The notes: generated by a model not told the origin, from the letters alone. A stretch of DNA of 64,000 nt from Meconema thalassinum (GCA_946902985.2 OX336393.1:365100779-365164778); one strand, 5' to 3'. Counted from the first letter of the stretch, positions 23,575 through 34,763 are shown. Program-made: numbers and translations.

Positions 23575-23985
23575 GTTGTTGTTCTTGATTTATTTAGGGG
23601 CTTTGTGCTATCATAGCCATGTACCCCGTGTATTTGGGTGTGTGTGTAATTTTTCTGATAACTTCTCACATTGTGATTGCTGTACTGCATTAGTGTGCGT
23701 ATTTGTAAGTCAAGTGAGGATTGGGAAGAATACGGCCATTGCCTTCAGTGAGGAACCATCCCGTGATTTGCCTGGAGTAGAAGTGTGAAACCACGGAAAG
23801 CCACTTCCAGATGGCTGAGATGGGAATCTAACCCGCCTCTTCTCAGTTTTGCCTCACGATGCTGAGTGTACCCCGTTCGAGCCCTCAGATGAGAATTAAA
23901 TTACTTGGCAGATCCGGGAATGAACCCCGGACATCCGGGGCGACGACAAGCAAGCTACCCACTACACCAAGAGTTGATCTAAAAT
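23575..23985 (-). mobile_element. SINE4, antisense copy
   Basis: Runs from the hairpin (TTTAGGGGCTTTGTGCTATC) through GGAACCATCCCGTGATTTGC and 'CTCTTCTCAGTTTTGCCTCA' to the head with reversed B-box GGGAATGAACCCC. Confidence 0.82.
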
Positions 23986-25185
23986 ATGAGGAAAAACATA
24001 GATATTTATCCTATTTTGTAAGTATAATTTTCTCTGCATCAAACCAGTCAAAAGACTGTAGACTCAAACAACGATTGTTCCTCTGTAAGTGTTCTCCTAT
24101 TGATGACAGTTTTGTTGGGTGAGAACCCAATTTGTTTGAGATTGAATCTGTTCAAATTGATACTTAGCAAGATGTTACAAGTTGTAGACTATTGTATTCA
24201 TGCAGATACTATCAACATTATTTTTTTAAATGAGTAGTAACCTTCAAGAGTTTATGGCATCTTCTCAGTTAGCCATTTCACTTTTAAAATCTTAATACTG
24301 TATGTTGAGGGATGTCTAAATTAATGGCAAAATACTACATTGTGTTTAATCATACTATTTTGTTTATATTGTGTCTTGCGCTTAACAATTTTACCAAGTC
24401 CGTGTTAAATTACCGGTATTAAAATTAATTTGGGCCGGCATCGTTTTCGATGTGAGAATTCTTTCTATCTTACTACACGTAAACTAGATTGAAATGCAAC
24501 ACGTCGAAGTTTTCCCTTGAAAGTGATGCCTAGTATTGTTTTAATTGTCGGTCCTGTGTATTTGTTGGTTGCAATGAATTTTATAAACTCTGATGATGAT
24601 GATGATGATGATGATGATAATAATGAGTAATTATGGAAATACCCAGGGAGAGTGTACTTAAGCTGTCTGCTCCTAGCGCAGGGATTTTCACCTCGTAGCT
24701 CCGAACGAGCAGCAGTCAAGAAGCATGGCATAAAACGCTCAGAAACGCTGATATCTGTTCTTTAAGAACCTCTACATTCTATCACTCCTCCGTTGGGATG
24801 AGCTATTTTCTCTTTCTTGCAATTAATTTTAGTTGGTGTCTGTTTGCCAAGAGCGAGCATGAAAACTCTGGCCAGAAGCTCCATTACGGAGTTGTCGAGG
24901 CTGAAACTGAAACCTGTCCTGTCGCGTTCTACAAAAACAGAAACTAAGAGGCCATTTAAAGTTGTAGCTATAAATTGTGGCGCTGTTTTGTTAGAGGAGG
25001 TAGTGCGTCGTCACAGCTTTATCTCCAAGTGGGATGAGAAGAGGTGTTGATGTTCCGGTTCAATCCTCCAAGTTGACACTCCGGTGGTTCACAAGCTTCA
25101 ACCCTTTGCACCACAGATTACCTTAGCTCTGCACTCACACTATTTCACAATAACGTGCCACGTCTAATTATTAATTTGTCTGTCT
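23986..25185. other. Unassigned stretch with a (GAT)n run
   Basis: (GAT)n at about 24589-24618. A 77-codon frame at 24817-25050 (+) is not repeat-derived as far as I can tell, but shows no domain. Confidence 0.35.
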
Positions 25186-25324
25186 CTGGGCGTAGTGGCC
25201 AGCATTCTTAGCTGCCACCGGTTCGATTCTTGGCTCCACGAAGAAATTTCATTCTGGTCTCAGGGTAGGAACGGGGTACACTCAGCCTCGTGAGGCAAAA
25301 CTGAGAAGAGGTGGCTTTGATTCC

Positions 25325-25686
25325 AGGTTAGTTGGTTCCTCAGTTTAGGAGCTGCGACAACGCGGTCAAGTTGCCCCGTGTACTTTGGGTGTGTGTAGAA
25401 TCTGTCGGATAACTGGTGTTAATTGTGGTGGCTGTATTAGTGTGTGTTATCTGTAATTCAGGTAAGGACTGCTGACGATTATTTTCAAGTAGTTCCTACA
25501 TTTTCTACCAAATGCTACCGTCAATGACACCTAGCTGTGAACTTGGCTACTAGATGCCACCACAACTGTCACCTGGCGGCGAACGTAGAAACTAATAGAG
25601 CGTTAATCAAATGTAACCTACAAATTTAGCTTCACACAATTGTAGTTAGTGGAAGGTTCTTTTACACGCCATAAATCTAATGGTTA
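25325..25686 (-). mobile_element. SINE1 nested in SINE4
   Basis: Antisense SINE1, 5'-truncated (no tRNA-like head), hairpin end at 25335-25385. The host sequence GATTCC is duplicated at 25319-25324 and 25687-25692. SINE1 was therefore mobile after this SINE4 landed. Confidence 0.87.
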
Positions 25687-25789
25687 GATTCCTACCTCAG
25701 TCATCTTGGAAGTGGTTTTCCGTGGTTTTCCCCCCACGGGATGGTATCTAACTTAGGGCCACGGCCGCTTCCTACCCAATATCAAATAC

Positions 25790-26065
25790 AAACACTTGCC
25801 ATTTGTAACTGTTACGTCGGTCAACACGTCTATGCCCAATGAATGGGTGGGGTACAAGATAGGCTATAAATATGTAAATACATTCCTGGAAAACATTACA
25901 TGTACTACTTAATTATCACTATTAAATAATGGGGCAAAAGTGATAATTAAATAATTCATGTTTTTTTTTTTCCAGGAGTGTATTTACATATTTATATCTT
26001 GTACCCCACCCATTAATTGGGCATAATCGTGTTGACCGACTGAAAATCTCCAAATGACAATTTTA
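25790..26065. mobile_element. Foldback element (about 100-bp inverted arms)
   Basis: The left arm has GTCGGTCAACACG, ATGGGTGGGGTACAAGATA and AATATGTAAATACA; the right arm repeats these in reverse complement up to about 26038, with a looser match (CATTTG + 10 bases) to about 26057. The spacer is about 80 bases. The terminal phrase CGGTCAACACGATT also occurs at 55358 and 62209. Confidence 0.78.
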
Positions 26066-26215
26066 TCAAATATTCAACACTGAAAGAATGGCTTCTAATC
26101 TCTACAAACACACACAAGTACGGACATTACAGTGACACAGGTTATCAGACAAATTCTACACACACTCCTGAACACGGAGCTTCATGACCATGATGTCGCA
26201 AAGCCCCTCCGGTCT

Positions 26216-26984
26216 GAAACACCGTGCGCGCCTTTTAGTGGGCATTTAGAGGAAATATTGGAAAATGCGTGGAAAGGCACTCAGGATGGTCGCTGTCAGC
26301 ACCGGGATTTGAATCACCATTTTCCGATCATGATGCAGACTACGGCTACGCCAGCGGTTGTGTTACTAATAAAACATATTCCAGTATCTTCACTACTTAC
26401 GTACAGTTAAACGAAGGCAGCGTTTTAGTTCTTCTCACGCGGTAACGATGAGGAACTTGCTGTCTATGTAGGTGAGTGTACGCCTTCATTTTGCTGAAGT
26501 ACCGAGATGGATGTTCTCCTTTAGTACCCTCTTCATTGCCACAGAGAAGCCCTTAAGTGCCGGTCATGAATGCAAGGCGAGTGCGAGCTTTTGATCTTAG
26601 CTTTAGAGCTGGGCACAGCTGGACTGCTTCATATCCGAGATGGTAGCTTCAACAGATTTGTCAGTGTCTTCCGTCTGGCTTATAAGCCATAAGTCTTGTG
26701 CCGTTATTACCTTCCCGACGTCGTGTCGATAAGCCTCCCTTCCTGCCAGTAACGATATATGTAATCTAACAGCTGGCAAGAATTGAAAGACGACTCCCTC
26801 ATTTAATGTAGTGTACCTAATTCGAGCATCAGCGATACTAGAATTACTAGCAATCTTGTCTTTATATTGTGGAAGCTTCATATTTCAGATGACTTTTTAA
26901 GGGAGCGAAATATGTGATACGACGTACTAGAAAATGGAAAGTAGACCTATGAGTCTTGACGTTCGTTTTATATTTTAACAAGTA
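26216..26984. other. Unassigned stretch
   Basis: A 92-codon minus frame (26881-26603) is complex in composition but unrecognised; no other signal. Confidence 0.35.
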
Positions 26985-27990
26985 GCCTAGTTCCGTGAAG
27001 AACTATACAGCCTATTTTCATATATCCTACTTATGTTAATTGCCTCTATCATCAAACAACATTTCAGTTTGATTGCTGTAATAGATTCGTAGAAATTGAG
27101 AACCGACTAAATATTTCGGTTGGTCGCCATGTTGGATTTTTATATATATAGGCCATAGAGTTATGTAGGCTTGTCTACTATTAGCTGACGATTTTTGCAT
27201 AGGTTCATCATTCAAACGTTCACTTCGACCGCATGATTAATACACAAGAAATAAAAACTTAATTTTGAAATTGCGCACAGCCGCCATTTTGAGGTTATAT
27301 GAACGATTGAATTAAATTATTTGCCAGTGCATTACAATGTGTATAAACATTTACTGTACCAAATCTCACTGCGCTCAGTTGGTTAAATCGCGAGAAAAGT
27401 ATATTAAAATGTTTCACCTTCGCTTGGCCGCCATGTTCGTTTTGTATTTTACAGGTTTTTGGAAGTCTCATAGCTGAACTTCTAGTAGTACCCTTTATCA
27501 CCGAACAAAATTTCAGGGTGATATCAGTAATAGTTTCGGAGATATTGAATGCCGGTGAAATATTTCGCACAGCCGCCATCTTGAAGTTATGTAGACAATT
27601 GAACTAAATTACAATGTGTCTAAACATTGGCTGTACCATGTTTCAATTCGTTTGGATGGTTACATCTCGAGAAAAGTATATTTAAAAGTTTCAACTTCGC
27701 TTGGCCGCCATGTTCATTTCGTAGTCAAGAGGTTTCTGAAAGCCTCATTGGTGAACTTCCAGTAAAGCTATTTATCACCGTACAAAATCTCAAGGTGATA
27801 TCAGTAATATTTTCGGAGATATAGAATGCCGGTGAAATGGTGTTGGATTGGTGAGGCGTATTCAGATTTGAAGGGCACGGTCGGGATCGGCCGTAATAGT
27901 ACTATGACCTGACCGAGTTTCATTGAAATCGCTCCAGCCATTTAGAAGTTATTAGGGGAGTTGACACACACACACAAACACATGCACACA
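26985..27990 (-). mobile_element. Repeat family K, copy K2
   Basis: Antisense to K1: on the minus strand it starts with a GT run near 27985, then AAATGGCTGGAGCGATTTCA. It has two to three modules with ATGGCGGC(C/T)..GCGAA and CACCGGCATTC.ATATCTCCG, and ends AGTTCTTCACGGAACT near 27010. Confidence 0.65.
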
Positions 27991-29223
27991 CATACGAAAA
28001 AAACGTTGTTTTTTTTCGTCTCCTGCAAAATTTGCCAAAATTGATAAGGTGGATTTTGGAACCGAGCGCCTGTAAGTGTAGTATCAGTCTAATTACCAAT
28101 AACAAGCTGAAGAAGGCCCGAAAACATGTTTCTATAAAGAAGTAATCATATTAGTATTTACAGGTGTTCAAACTAATTTAATTACTGTAGTTGCATTTCT
28201 TTGCCAGGCTATTAATACCAACTTTGGCCAAGGAGCGCTTGTAGTTTCCATACTTCACTGACTGTAACAACTGAATCAACATACAGTACACATGGTTTAT
28301 TGTTATAAGTAATGCACAATAATAGACATAGCAGAGGTCACTTGGATTTCATGGATCAACATAAAGTACAACAATGTGAACGGCATGTTATTTGCCTGAA
28401 TGGAATATAATTCTAGAAACATTAGTGGCATGAACCTTGGGAAATGAGCGCTTAAATCTCATGCACTTAATTAATGGAAATATGTAATTAAATTGAAATT
28501 AACCCACGAGAGGGCGCGTCAACGTTTTTCACTCGAGAAGGCGCGCACGTTCTTTTCAACTGTGCATGTAAAACAAATGATAATAGGCCTATATGAAGAT
28601 CCTCAACCTAACTTTATGTTCTGTTTTCATATGAATACAAGTGTTATTTTATATGACTAAAAATTGATCATTTTCATAAAGACATACACACAGATGGGAA
28701 ATATTTGCCAGCACAGTTACATAATATTTATTACTTTATTATGTTTGGTGATAGTTTGGATTACTGATGTCATAATATTTTCTGCAGCAAAAAGAGCACA
28801 TTCCCAATAATTGCTAGTCTATTCTTCAGTTAACGTAATGGATTCGTAGAAATATTTTAAGATTTAAAATTTTAAGAATATGCATTTATAAATCAACATG
28901 AGCTTTAGAACAAACGTGTGTTGTCATTATTGTTCATTTTCACTTCGATAGAGAATATTCTCCATTCCGAAACAATCAGTCAGTCAGTCACAGTCTGTCA
29001 TTGTCCAACTTCAATTGTTAGCCCATTGTTGCCTGCATCATGCCAACATACATCTTGTAATTACTTACTTTTTGGTCATCCATTGCCTGGAATTATCAGT
29101 ATCTCCACCAAAATATCACGCAAGGACTTGTTGAAGCTTAATGCATGTTGAATGAATTTTATGTTTCTTCTTTCCACAATAGCCATTATTTTAACTTTTC
29201 TCATCTATTTCATTCAGGACAAA
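27991..29223. other. Unassigned AT-rich stretch
   Basis: A TTAACCC followed by ACGAGAGGGCGCG at about 28499 resembles a TTAA-flanked transposon end, but I found no partner. (CAGT)n-like CAGTCAGTCAGTCACAGTC is at 28976-28996. Confidence 0.35.
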
Positions 29224-29470
29224 CATCCTCGTGGTGTAGCGGTTAGCTTTCTTGGGTGTTTACCAGGAGGTCCGGGTTCGATTTCCGGCTCCGCCATGAA
29301 AAGTATTTCTGGCCCAAAGACTGAGCCTCGTGAGGCAAACTGAGAAGAGGGGGTTCGATTGCCACATCAGCCATCCTAAAACTGTTTTCCGTGGTTACAC
29401 ATTTCTACTGTAGGCTAATGCCGGGACGGTTGTTAACGTAAGGCCACGGCTGCGTCCATCCCAATCTATA

Positions 29471-30424
29471 CTGCAATTGAGTCGTCCAGTTGCAAAACTC
29501 GTTTAATACACTTGTAAATAAGGATCATGTCGTAAAATTATTTATTTAATTATTTTATTTTATTTTATTTTATTTTATTTTATTTTATTTTATTTTATTT
29601 TATTTTATTTTATTTTACTTTATTTTATTTTGTTTTGTTTAATTTTATTTTATTTTGTTTTTTTATTTGTTTTGTTTTACTTTATTTAGTTTTATTTTGT
29701 TTTAAATTGTTTTGTTTTATTTTTTGTTTTTATTTTGTTTTTTATTTAGTTTGATTATGATTTTGTTTTGTTTATTTTGTTTTATTTTGTTTTGTTTTAT
29801 TTTAATTTTCCAGAAAACAAACACAAAAAACAAAAACAAAAAACACGAAGAAAAAGCAAAATTCAAACACAAAAGAAAAAGCAGAAAACAAAAAAAAAAA
29901 AAAAGAAACACAAAGCAAAAAGCAAAATTCGAACAACAAAAGCAGAAAACAAACACAAATCCAAAACAGCTTAGGCTTTCACGGCCGGCGTTCATAATAA
30001 TTAAGTACAAGTTTTTCGGGCTTGTAGCCGTGGTCCATACAGGATATCTTGTAATTGGAGATATCCTGTCTGGACCACGGCCTACAAGTCCGTAAAACTT
30101 GTACTTAATTACAAATCCAAATCCAAAAAGACGAAGCAAAACGCAAAATTCAAAAACAAAAGCAAAAGCAGAAAACAACAAACAAGAAACATAAAGCAAA
30201 AAGCAAAATTCAAAAAAGCAAAAGCAGAAAACAATCACAAAATCAAGAAAGAAAAGCAAAAAGTCGGATTCAAAAGCAAACACAAACCAAAAACCAAAAA
30301 CACAAGGCAAATAGTAGAAAACAACAAGCACAAAATATACGTGATGCGAAGTCCAGAGAAACATTTCTCATGAAAATGATTCTTATTCACAAGTGGATTA
30401 AACAAGTTTTGCAACTGGGCGACT
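29471..30424. mobile_element. Foldback block: T-rich arm, A-rich arm, inverted ends
   Basis: Outer inverted ends of about 65 bp: AATTGAGTCGTCCAGTTGCA (left) pairs with the reverse complement of 30400-30424. From 29540 the strand is almost pure T/G ((TTTTA)n), and at 29815 it switches to A/C-rich up to about 30340, with a repeating phrase AAGCAAAATTCAAA..AAAAGCAGAAAACAA. The long minus frame here (30364-29717) is Phe/Cys low-complexity and not a gene. Confidence 0.7.
29966..30110. mobile_element. Small palindromic MITE inside the A-rich arm, 11-bp TSD
   Basis: The palindrome arms read AATTAAGTACAAGTTTTTCGG, GGCTTGTAG.CCGTGGTCCA and CAGGATATCT around a TGTAATTGG loop. ACAAATCCAAA is duplicated at 29955-29965 and 30111-30121. 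The left side has about 30 extra bases (CTTAGGCTTTCACGGCCGGC) outside the palindrome. Confidence 0.8.
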
Positions 30425-30605
30425 CAATTACAAATACACACACTAACACAAACACCACATAACACAGGTTATCAGACAAATTCTACACACACCAAAGTAA
30501 ACGGGGCTACATATCCACCACGATGTCGTAAAGCCCCTGAAATTTAAACAATAACAAATTATTTAGGAATGACATAAACATGTGTAACATTGCTGCCCAT
30601 AGACT

Positions 30606-30900
30606 ACAATTAAATTGCGTTTTCGTGGCTAAGTGGATGACTAGCTAGCCTTGGCCGAAGGGTACCGGGTTGTATTTCCGGCCAGATCATGGGATTTTAA
30701 CTTCGGATGGTTAATTCCAGCAGCCGCGGTGGCCAAGAGCGCTACCTTGTGCCTCGGAAGAGCGTGGGTTCGAATCCCACCTCGGTCGTCCTAAAACTGG
30801 TTTTCGTGGTTTCCCACTTTCACCACCAGGAAAATGCCGGGACGGTTTCTTTCAACAGGTCCATGGCCGACTTCCTTCCAAAATCCCTCTCCTGACTCTT
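30606..30900 (+). mobile_element. SINE6: two tRNA-like heads in tandem
   Basis: The first head (TTCGTGGCTAAGTGGATGAC, GGGTTGTATTTCC) is followed by a second (GCGGTGGCCAAGAGCGCTAC, GGGTTCGAATCCCACC). The body is SINE4-like ('TCGTCCTAAAACTGG', 'GAAAATGCCGGGACGG'). Only one copy in the window; the 3' end is cut by the next element. Confidence 0.55.
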
Positions 30901-30989
30901 CCTTAACCCATGAACGCCCGAATTAATACTTATTGAAAATTTTGCTTTTTTAGCCTACTTTTCACATTTTGCAAAAATGAGGAAAAAGT

Positions 30990-31012
30990 AGACATGAGAT
31001 CGGGCAAATGTG

Positions 31013-31044
<32 letters not shown>

Positions 31045-32395
31045 CTTCTGTCTGTCTGGCTGTGTGTGTGTGCCCCCCCCTATCAACTCATAAACGGCTG
31101 GAGCAATCGAAACAAAATTTGGTAGGAGTAAAGATCTATACCTCAATATCTCACGGCCATATTTCAAAATGATGTCAGTGCTACCAACTGCTAAAAAATC
31201 GCAATTGAAATTTGAGCTCCATGTTAAATATCTTGGAAGGTATGAATGGGAGCTATTTCGAAATTGGCACACGTATAGATAATTATATTGCAGTTTAATT
31301 TCCAGGAGGCCATACATGGCAGTGTTGCCAAAATGATTATAAGCCTGCTGATAGGTCCAATTTTTAAATGCATATAACTTCTACACTATCACTTGGAATT
31401 CAACTAAATTTCGTATGTTGTATGTGTACGTAACCGGATATGACTGAGCGTATTCTTAAGACCCACCAGGGCTGCCAACTGTTAATAAATGCTCATAATT
31501 TATTTTATCCAAATACCAATATATCAGAAAGTATGCAAGCCGACAGCTTTAAACTATGCACACGTATAGTACCTGACATTCTATATTAATTTGGAGTAAC
31601 TTATATACGTCAGTGCTACCAACATGATTCTAAGCCTGCTGACAGGTCCAAATTTAAATACATGTAACTTCCATACTATTATTTGGATTTCAACCAAATT
31701 TCGTATGTGCTATGTGTACCATAACAGATATGACTATGCGTATTTTTAAGAGCAACCAGGGCTGCCAACAGTTAATATGTGCTGTCCCTATTTTTGTTAC
31801 CCTAATATCAATATATCAGAAAGTATGCAAGCCAATAGTTCTAAACTTTGCACACGTATAGTACCTGGCATTCTAGATTAATTTGGAGTAACTAATATAC
31901 GTCAGTGCTGCCAACATGATTCTAAGCCTGCTGATAGGTCCAATTTTTAAATGCATGTAACTTCTATACTAACTAATGGATTTCATTCAAAATTGGCACA
32001 ACAATAGATCATATAATTTCAGATTATTTCTGACCAATACATGCATGACATTGTTGCCAACATGATTTTACGCGTGCTGTTAGATCCAATGTTTAACTGC
32101 ATGTAACGTCCATGCTATTCATTGGACTTCAACCAAATTTTGTATTCTGTACCTTAAGAGATGGAACTAAGAATATATTCAGTCACCCGGGCTGCCAACT
32201 GTAGTGCTCTATTAGGCTACATTATGCCAGGTATACAGTATTTCGAACTAATTAGAAATTTCGATATTAGCAACTTAATTTCGTCATTATTCTTGATAGG
32301 TTCATATACTGTAGAATAATCATTGGCATGAAAAGTAGGCTCTTTAGTTCGTCACGGAGCTTCTTGTTATTAATAAGTCATACCATAGGGAGTTA
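30990..32395 (+). mobile_element. Repeat family K, copy K3
   Basis: Starts with (CTGT)n (31013-31062), a short GT run and AAACGGCTGGAGCAATCGAA, and ends GTAGGCTCTTTAGTTCGTCA then CGGAGCTTCTTGTTATTAAT. The ends are those of K1 and K2, but the interior consists of GGGCTGCCAACTGTTAAT modules instead of the ATGGCGGC modules. Confidence 0.62.
31366..32240. repeat. Tandem modules of about 290 bp within K3
   Basis: The phrase AAATGCAT.TAACTTC starts at 31366, about 31656 and 31949 (spacing about 290), with a half-spaced copy at 32095. Each full unit repeats AATATATCAGAAAGTATGCA, CACACGTATAGTACCTG and 'ACCAGGGCTGCCAAC'. Confidence 0.8.
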
Positions 32396-32452
32396 TTAAG
32401 CTGCTCAAACCATATTTTACCAAGGTGGCATCGTAAGTTCCCGAAATACAGG

Positions 32453-32472
32453 GCGTTACATATATGTAACGC
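32453..32472. repeat. Perfect 20-bp palindrome
   Basis: GCGTTACATATATGTAACGC, followed by TAGGCG. Confidence 0.9.
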
Positions 32473-32744
32473 TAGGCGCTTGTGTTGTCAAAACACTTAC
32501 TTGCATATTCTGAATGGTGATTTATAAATACAATAATGTACCAAATTCATATGTGTTGCTAAATACTTATCTTGATAATATTACATTTTAAAAAGCACTG
32601 AGCAAGTATTTTGACACCTTTGAACCTTCGATCATATAGTCAAGTGACTAGTTACTTGGTCTGGAACGGCAGGAAGCATGATATGTACAATCCCTCATCA
32701 CATTTACAACATGCAGTGCGGACACTCCTTACACACATTTCACC

Positions 32745-33060
32745 GGCACACCGCCTCCGCTTATGTCCTGGGACGTTGATGACCAGATGATCGCGTCCAT
32801 CATGTCATGTAAAAGATCCTTCCACAGACTAAACTTGTGTGAAGGTAATTTTCTAAGTTAGATTTCGTTGGAACGCTCTATCAAAGTTCCAATGTTCACC
32901 ACTAGGTCTCATTGACATCTGGTAGCGAAAGTTGGAACTATTTGAAATTGAATGTAACTTGTAGCTCACCGTATGGGTTGCCGCTAGAAGCACCTACAGC
33001 TTCAGGCGAGCCGAACATGTCCTCGGACACTCCCGGCACTAAAAGCCATACGATAAATAA
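32745..33060 (+). mobile_element. SINE1b (variant tail), head missing
   Basis: SINE1 body from about CATGTCATGTAAAAGATCC, then a variant 3' end: GAACATGTCCTCGGACACTC (a small TGTCC/GGACA stem), AAAGCCATACGATAAATAAA. The same variant is at 55365-55803. Confidence 0.68.
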
Positions 33061-33069
33061 ATCATAAGT

Positions 33070-33215
33070 CTTCAATGTCGCGGCCCTCTCCTGGCTCCAC
33101 GTGGTTATACGCTGTACGATTTCACGTAGAATGCCAGCTGACTGTACCAGGATTCGATCCGGCAAGCTTGGGCACAGCAAGCGAGAACGTTGCCACTGAG
33201 CCACGCAGCCAGTCT
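33070..33215 (-). mobile_element. SINE7 head fragment
   Basis: The minus strand reads GGCTGCGTGGCTCAGTGGCA, AACGTTCTCGCTTGCTG and GGATCGAATCCTGG, close to the SINE7 head at 44983. No (ATT)n end. Confidence 0.6.
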
Positions 33216-33490
33216 AGACCTCTGAAATATCGAAATAATTATCGTATTGTATTTTCTGAAACACTGCCTGCAGCCAAATATCTCGGCAATGGTATGGTCT
33301 TGAATACGGTACTGGCATAAAAAATATGCTACGGTGACATAAAAAATATTATATGAAGGCATGCACTGTTAAAATAAGCTGTATATGGAAAAGCGTTTTG
33401 TGTATAAATGTATGAAATGTATTCTAACTCATTTCATATGAATGTGCTACAGAAAATAGCTTGCCTTACCACTGACCTCGTATCCGCCTA

Positions 33491-33510
33491 GCGTTACCAT
33501 ATGGTAACGC
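33491..33510. repeat. Perfect 20-bp palindrome
   Basis: GCGTTACCATATGGTAACGC, preceded by CGCCTA. Confidence 0.93.
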
Positions 33511-33851
33511 TGGGAAAATTAGTCCCGGGCATGAGCAGGTATAAAGAAACACGTAAGATATGTTACTGAATTATAAATTAGATATGTTTACTACCATAAT
33601 CCTGAAGACCAAGTAAACTATCTCCATTTTACGCAATAATTTAGCATGCCGTACCTTTTGCGGCATGCCATCACGACGTGAGAAACAAACCACGAAATGC
33701 GCCCAATTGTTGGGACATCACCCAAGACATTCCCTAGTGACTAATGTGCGGGAAATGAATCAAAAGACCTTCCTTGTTCATGTAAGCGCGACGTTCGAAT
33801 ATCTTTAACTGGCAAAGGTCCTGTAGAGCAATAAATGCAATGACCGGTACT

Positions 33852-33871
33852 GCGTTACCATATGGTAACGC
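33852..33871. repeat. Perfect 20-bp palindrome, 14 bases from the TTAA end
   Basis: Identical to 33491-33510; followed by TAGGCGTTAATGGG and TTAA. With its CGCCTA side it forms an inverted pair with the 33491 copy. Confidence 0.93.
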
Positions 33872-33889
33872 TAGGCGTTAATGGGTTAA

Positions 33890-34763
33890 TTACGGTAGAC
33901 CCGTGTCAGAGGTCGCCTCTGATATCGGCCTGCTACCATCCCCAGTTGTATCAGCAGTAAAATGTCGTCAGTTCTCAGACATCGTCCTTGCGACGGTAGA
34001 GGAATGATCCCTCGCAAGAGTCATTAGGTGAAGCTGAGCTGGGTCGATAAACGATTAAAAAGAATGGTTGATTCCCCTGGCTCACGGACTGGTTTTCTGT
34101 GACGTCATCATCATTCATTGGAGTCTAATAATCTGGACATCTCTGTTAAACCTTGAGTACTGGCTTGAAAAAATATAACACGAAGACCGGCACTGGATCA
34201 TTTTGACCCATAGTGTATCACTCCCTTTTTGTCATAGTTGGTCGAATTTTAATGAAGTAATTTTACACCTGGTGTCTTCCTATGAACTATTCCCAATATA
34301 AAATGAGGTTTATTTATATATTTCAAATTTAACATGCATAGAAATGACAATATTTTTATAACAGTATAATTGACCTTGATAGTGGCGGTAAAGCAGTCAT
34401 CTAAATCTTTTTGAACAAAGGAGCTGATGACAAAGGTGTCCCTAGACCCTAAACATGGATCAACAAGAACATGAGCTATGTGATTGATCTGCATGAAAAT
34501 ATTTGGATTTTCCCCCTTGTTTTTTTCATCTTTCAGATTGTCCCGACTAACGTAAGCCGATAATTATCACGCGAGGACTGGCGCCATGGGTAAATCTGAC
34601 CCAACCGTAAATAAGATAGAAATAACTTGAGTATTCAAAAATTTATGGACATGTTTCTTTTGCAAGGTGAAGTCCAAGGCTAGGAAGGAAGTTACTGTAA
34701 GCAACAGGAAATTAGGGCTGACCAAACCGAAAATATAGAGCATTATTTAAGCCGCGGGTCAAA
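33890..34763. other. Unassigned stretch
   Basis: Two direct phrases, CCGGCACTGGATCATTTTGACCC (34176) and ACTGGCGCCATGGGTAAATCTGACCC (34578), look alike but I can build no element from them. Ends with one copy of the TSD of the next SINE. Confidence 0.35.

Larger units (their letters stand above)
25186..26215 (+). mobile_element. SINE4 split by a SINE1 and by a foldback element
   Basis: Pieces: head and body at 25186-25324, body at 25687-25790, 3' end with hairpin at about 26090-26215 (ACAGGTTATCAGACAAATTC, CATGACCATGATGTCGCAAA). The pieces join in SINE4 order when the two insertions are removed. Confidence 0.78.
29224..30550 (+). mobile_element. SINE4 split by a large foldback block
   Basis: The 5' piece 29224-29470 (GTGGTGTAGCGGTTAGCTTT, B-box GGGTTCGATTTCC, 'GCCATCCTAAAACTG') and the 3' piece 30420-30550 (ATACACACACTAACAC...ACGGGGCTACATATCC...GTAAAGCCCCTG) flank the block at 29471-30424. 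The break lies just before the ATACACACAC phrase, about where the other split SINE4 is interrupted. Confidence 0.78.
30907..33885. mobile_element. Possible piggyBac-like composite flanked by TTAA
   Basis: The left end CCCATGAACGCC follows TTAA (30903-30906). The right end, reverse complement CCCATTAACGCC, precedes TTAA (33886-33889). A TTAA duplication plus CCC...GGG ends is the piggyBac pattern. No transposase is seen; the interior is K3, a SINE1 variant, a SINE7 head and palindromes. Such short ends 3 kb apart could be coincidence or belong to separate small elements. Confidence 0.5.

Noticed and set aside
28499..28560. TTAACCC start resembling a piggyBac-like end
   Set aside because: No matching inverted end found downstream.
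29717..30364. Longest minus-strand frame after the R1-like one (215 codons)
   Set aside because: Phe/Cys/Leu low-complexity product of the A-rich tandem block; no domain.
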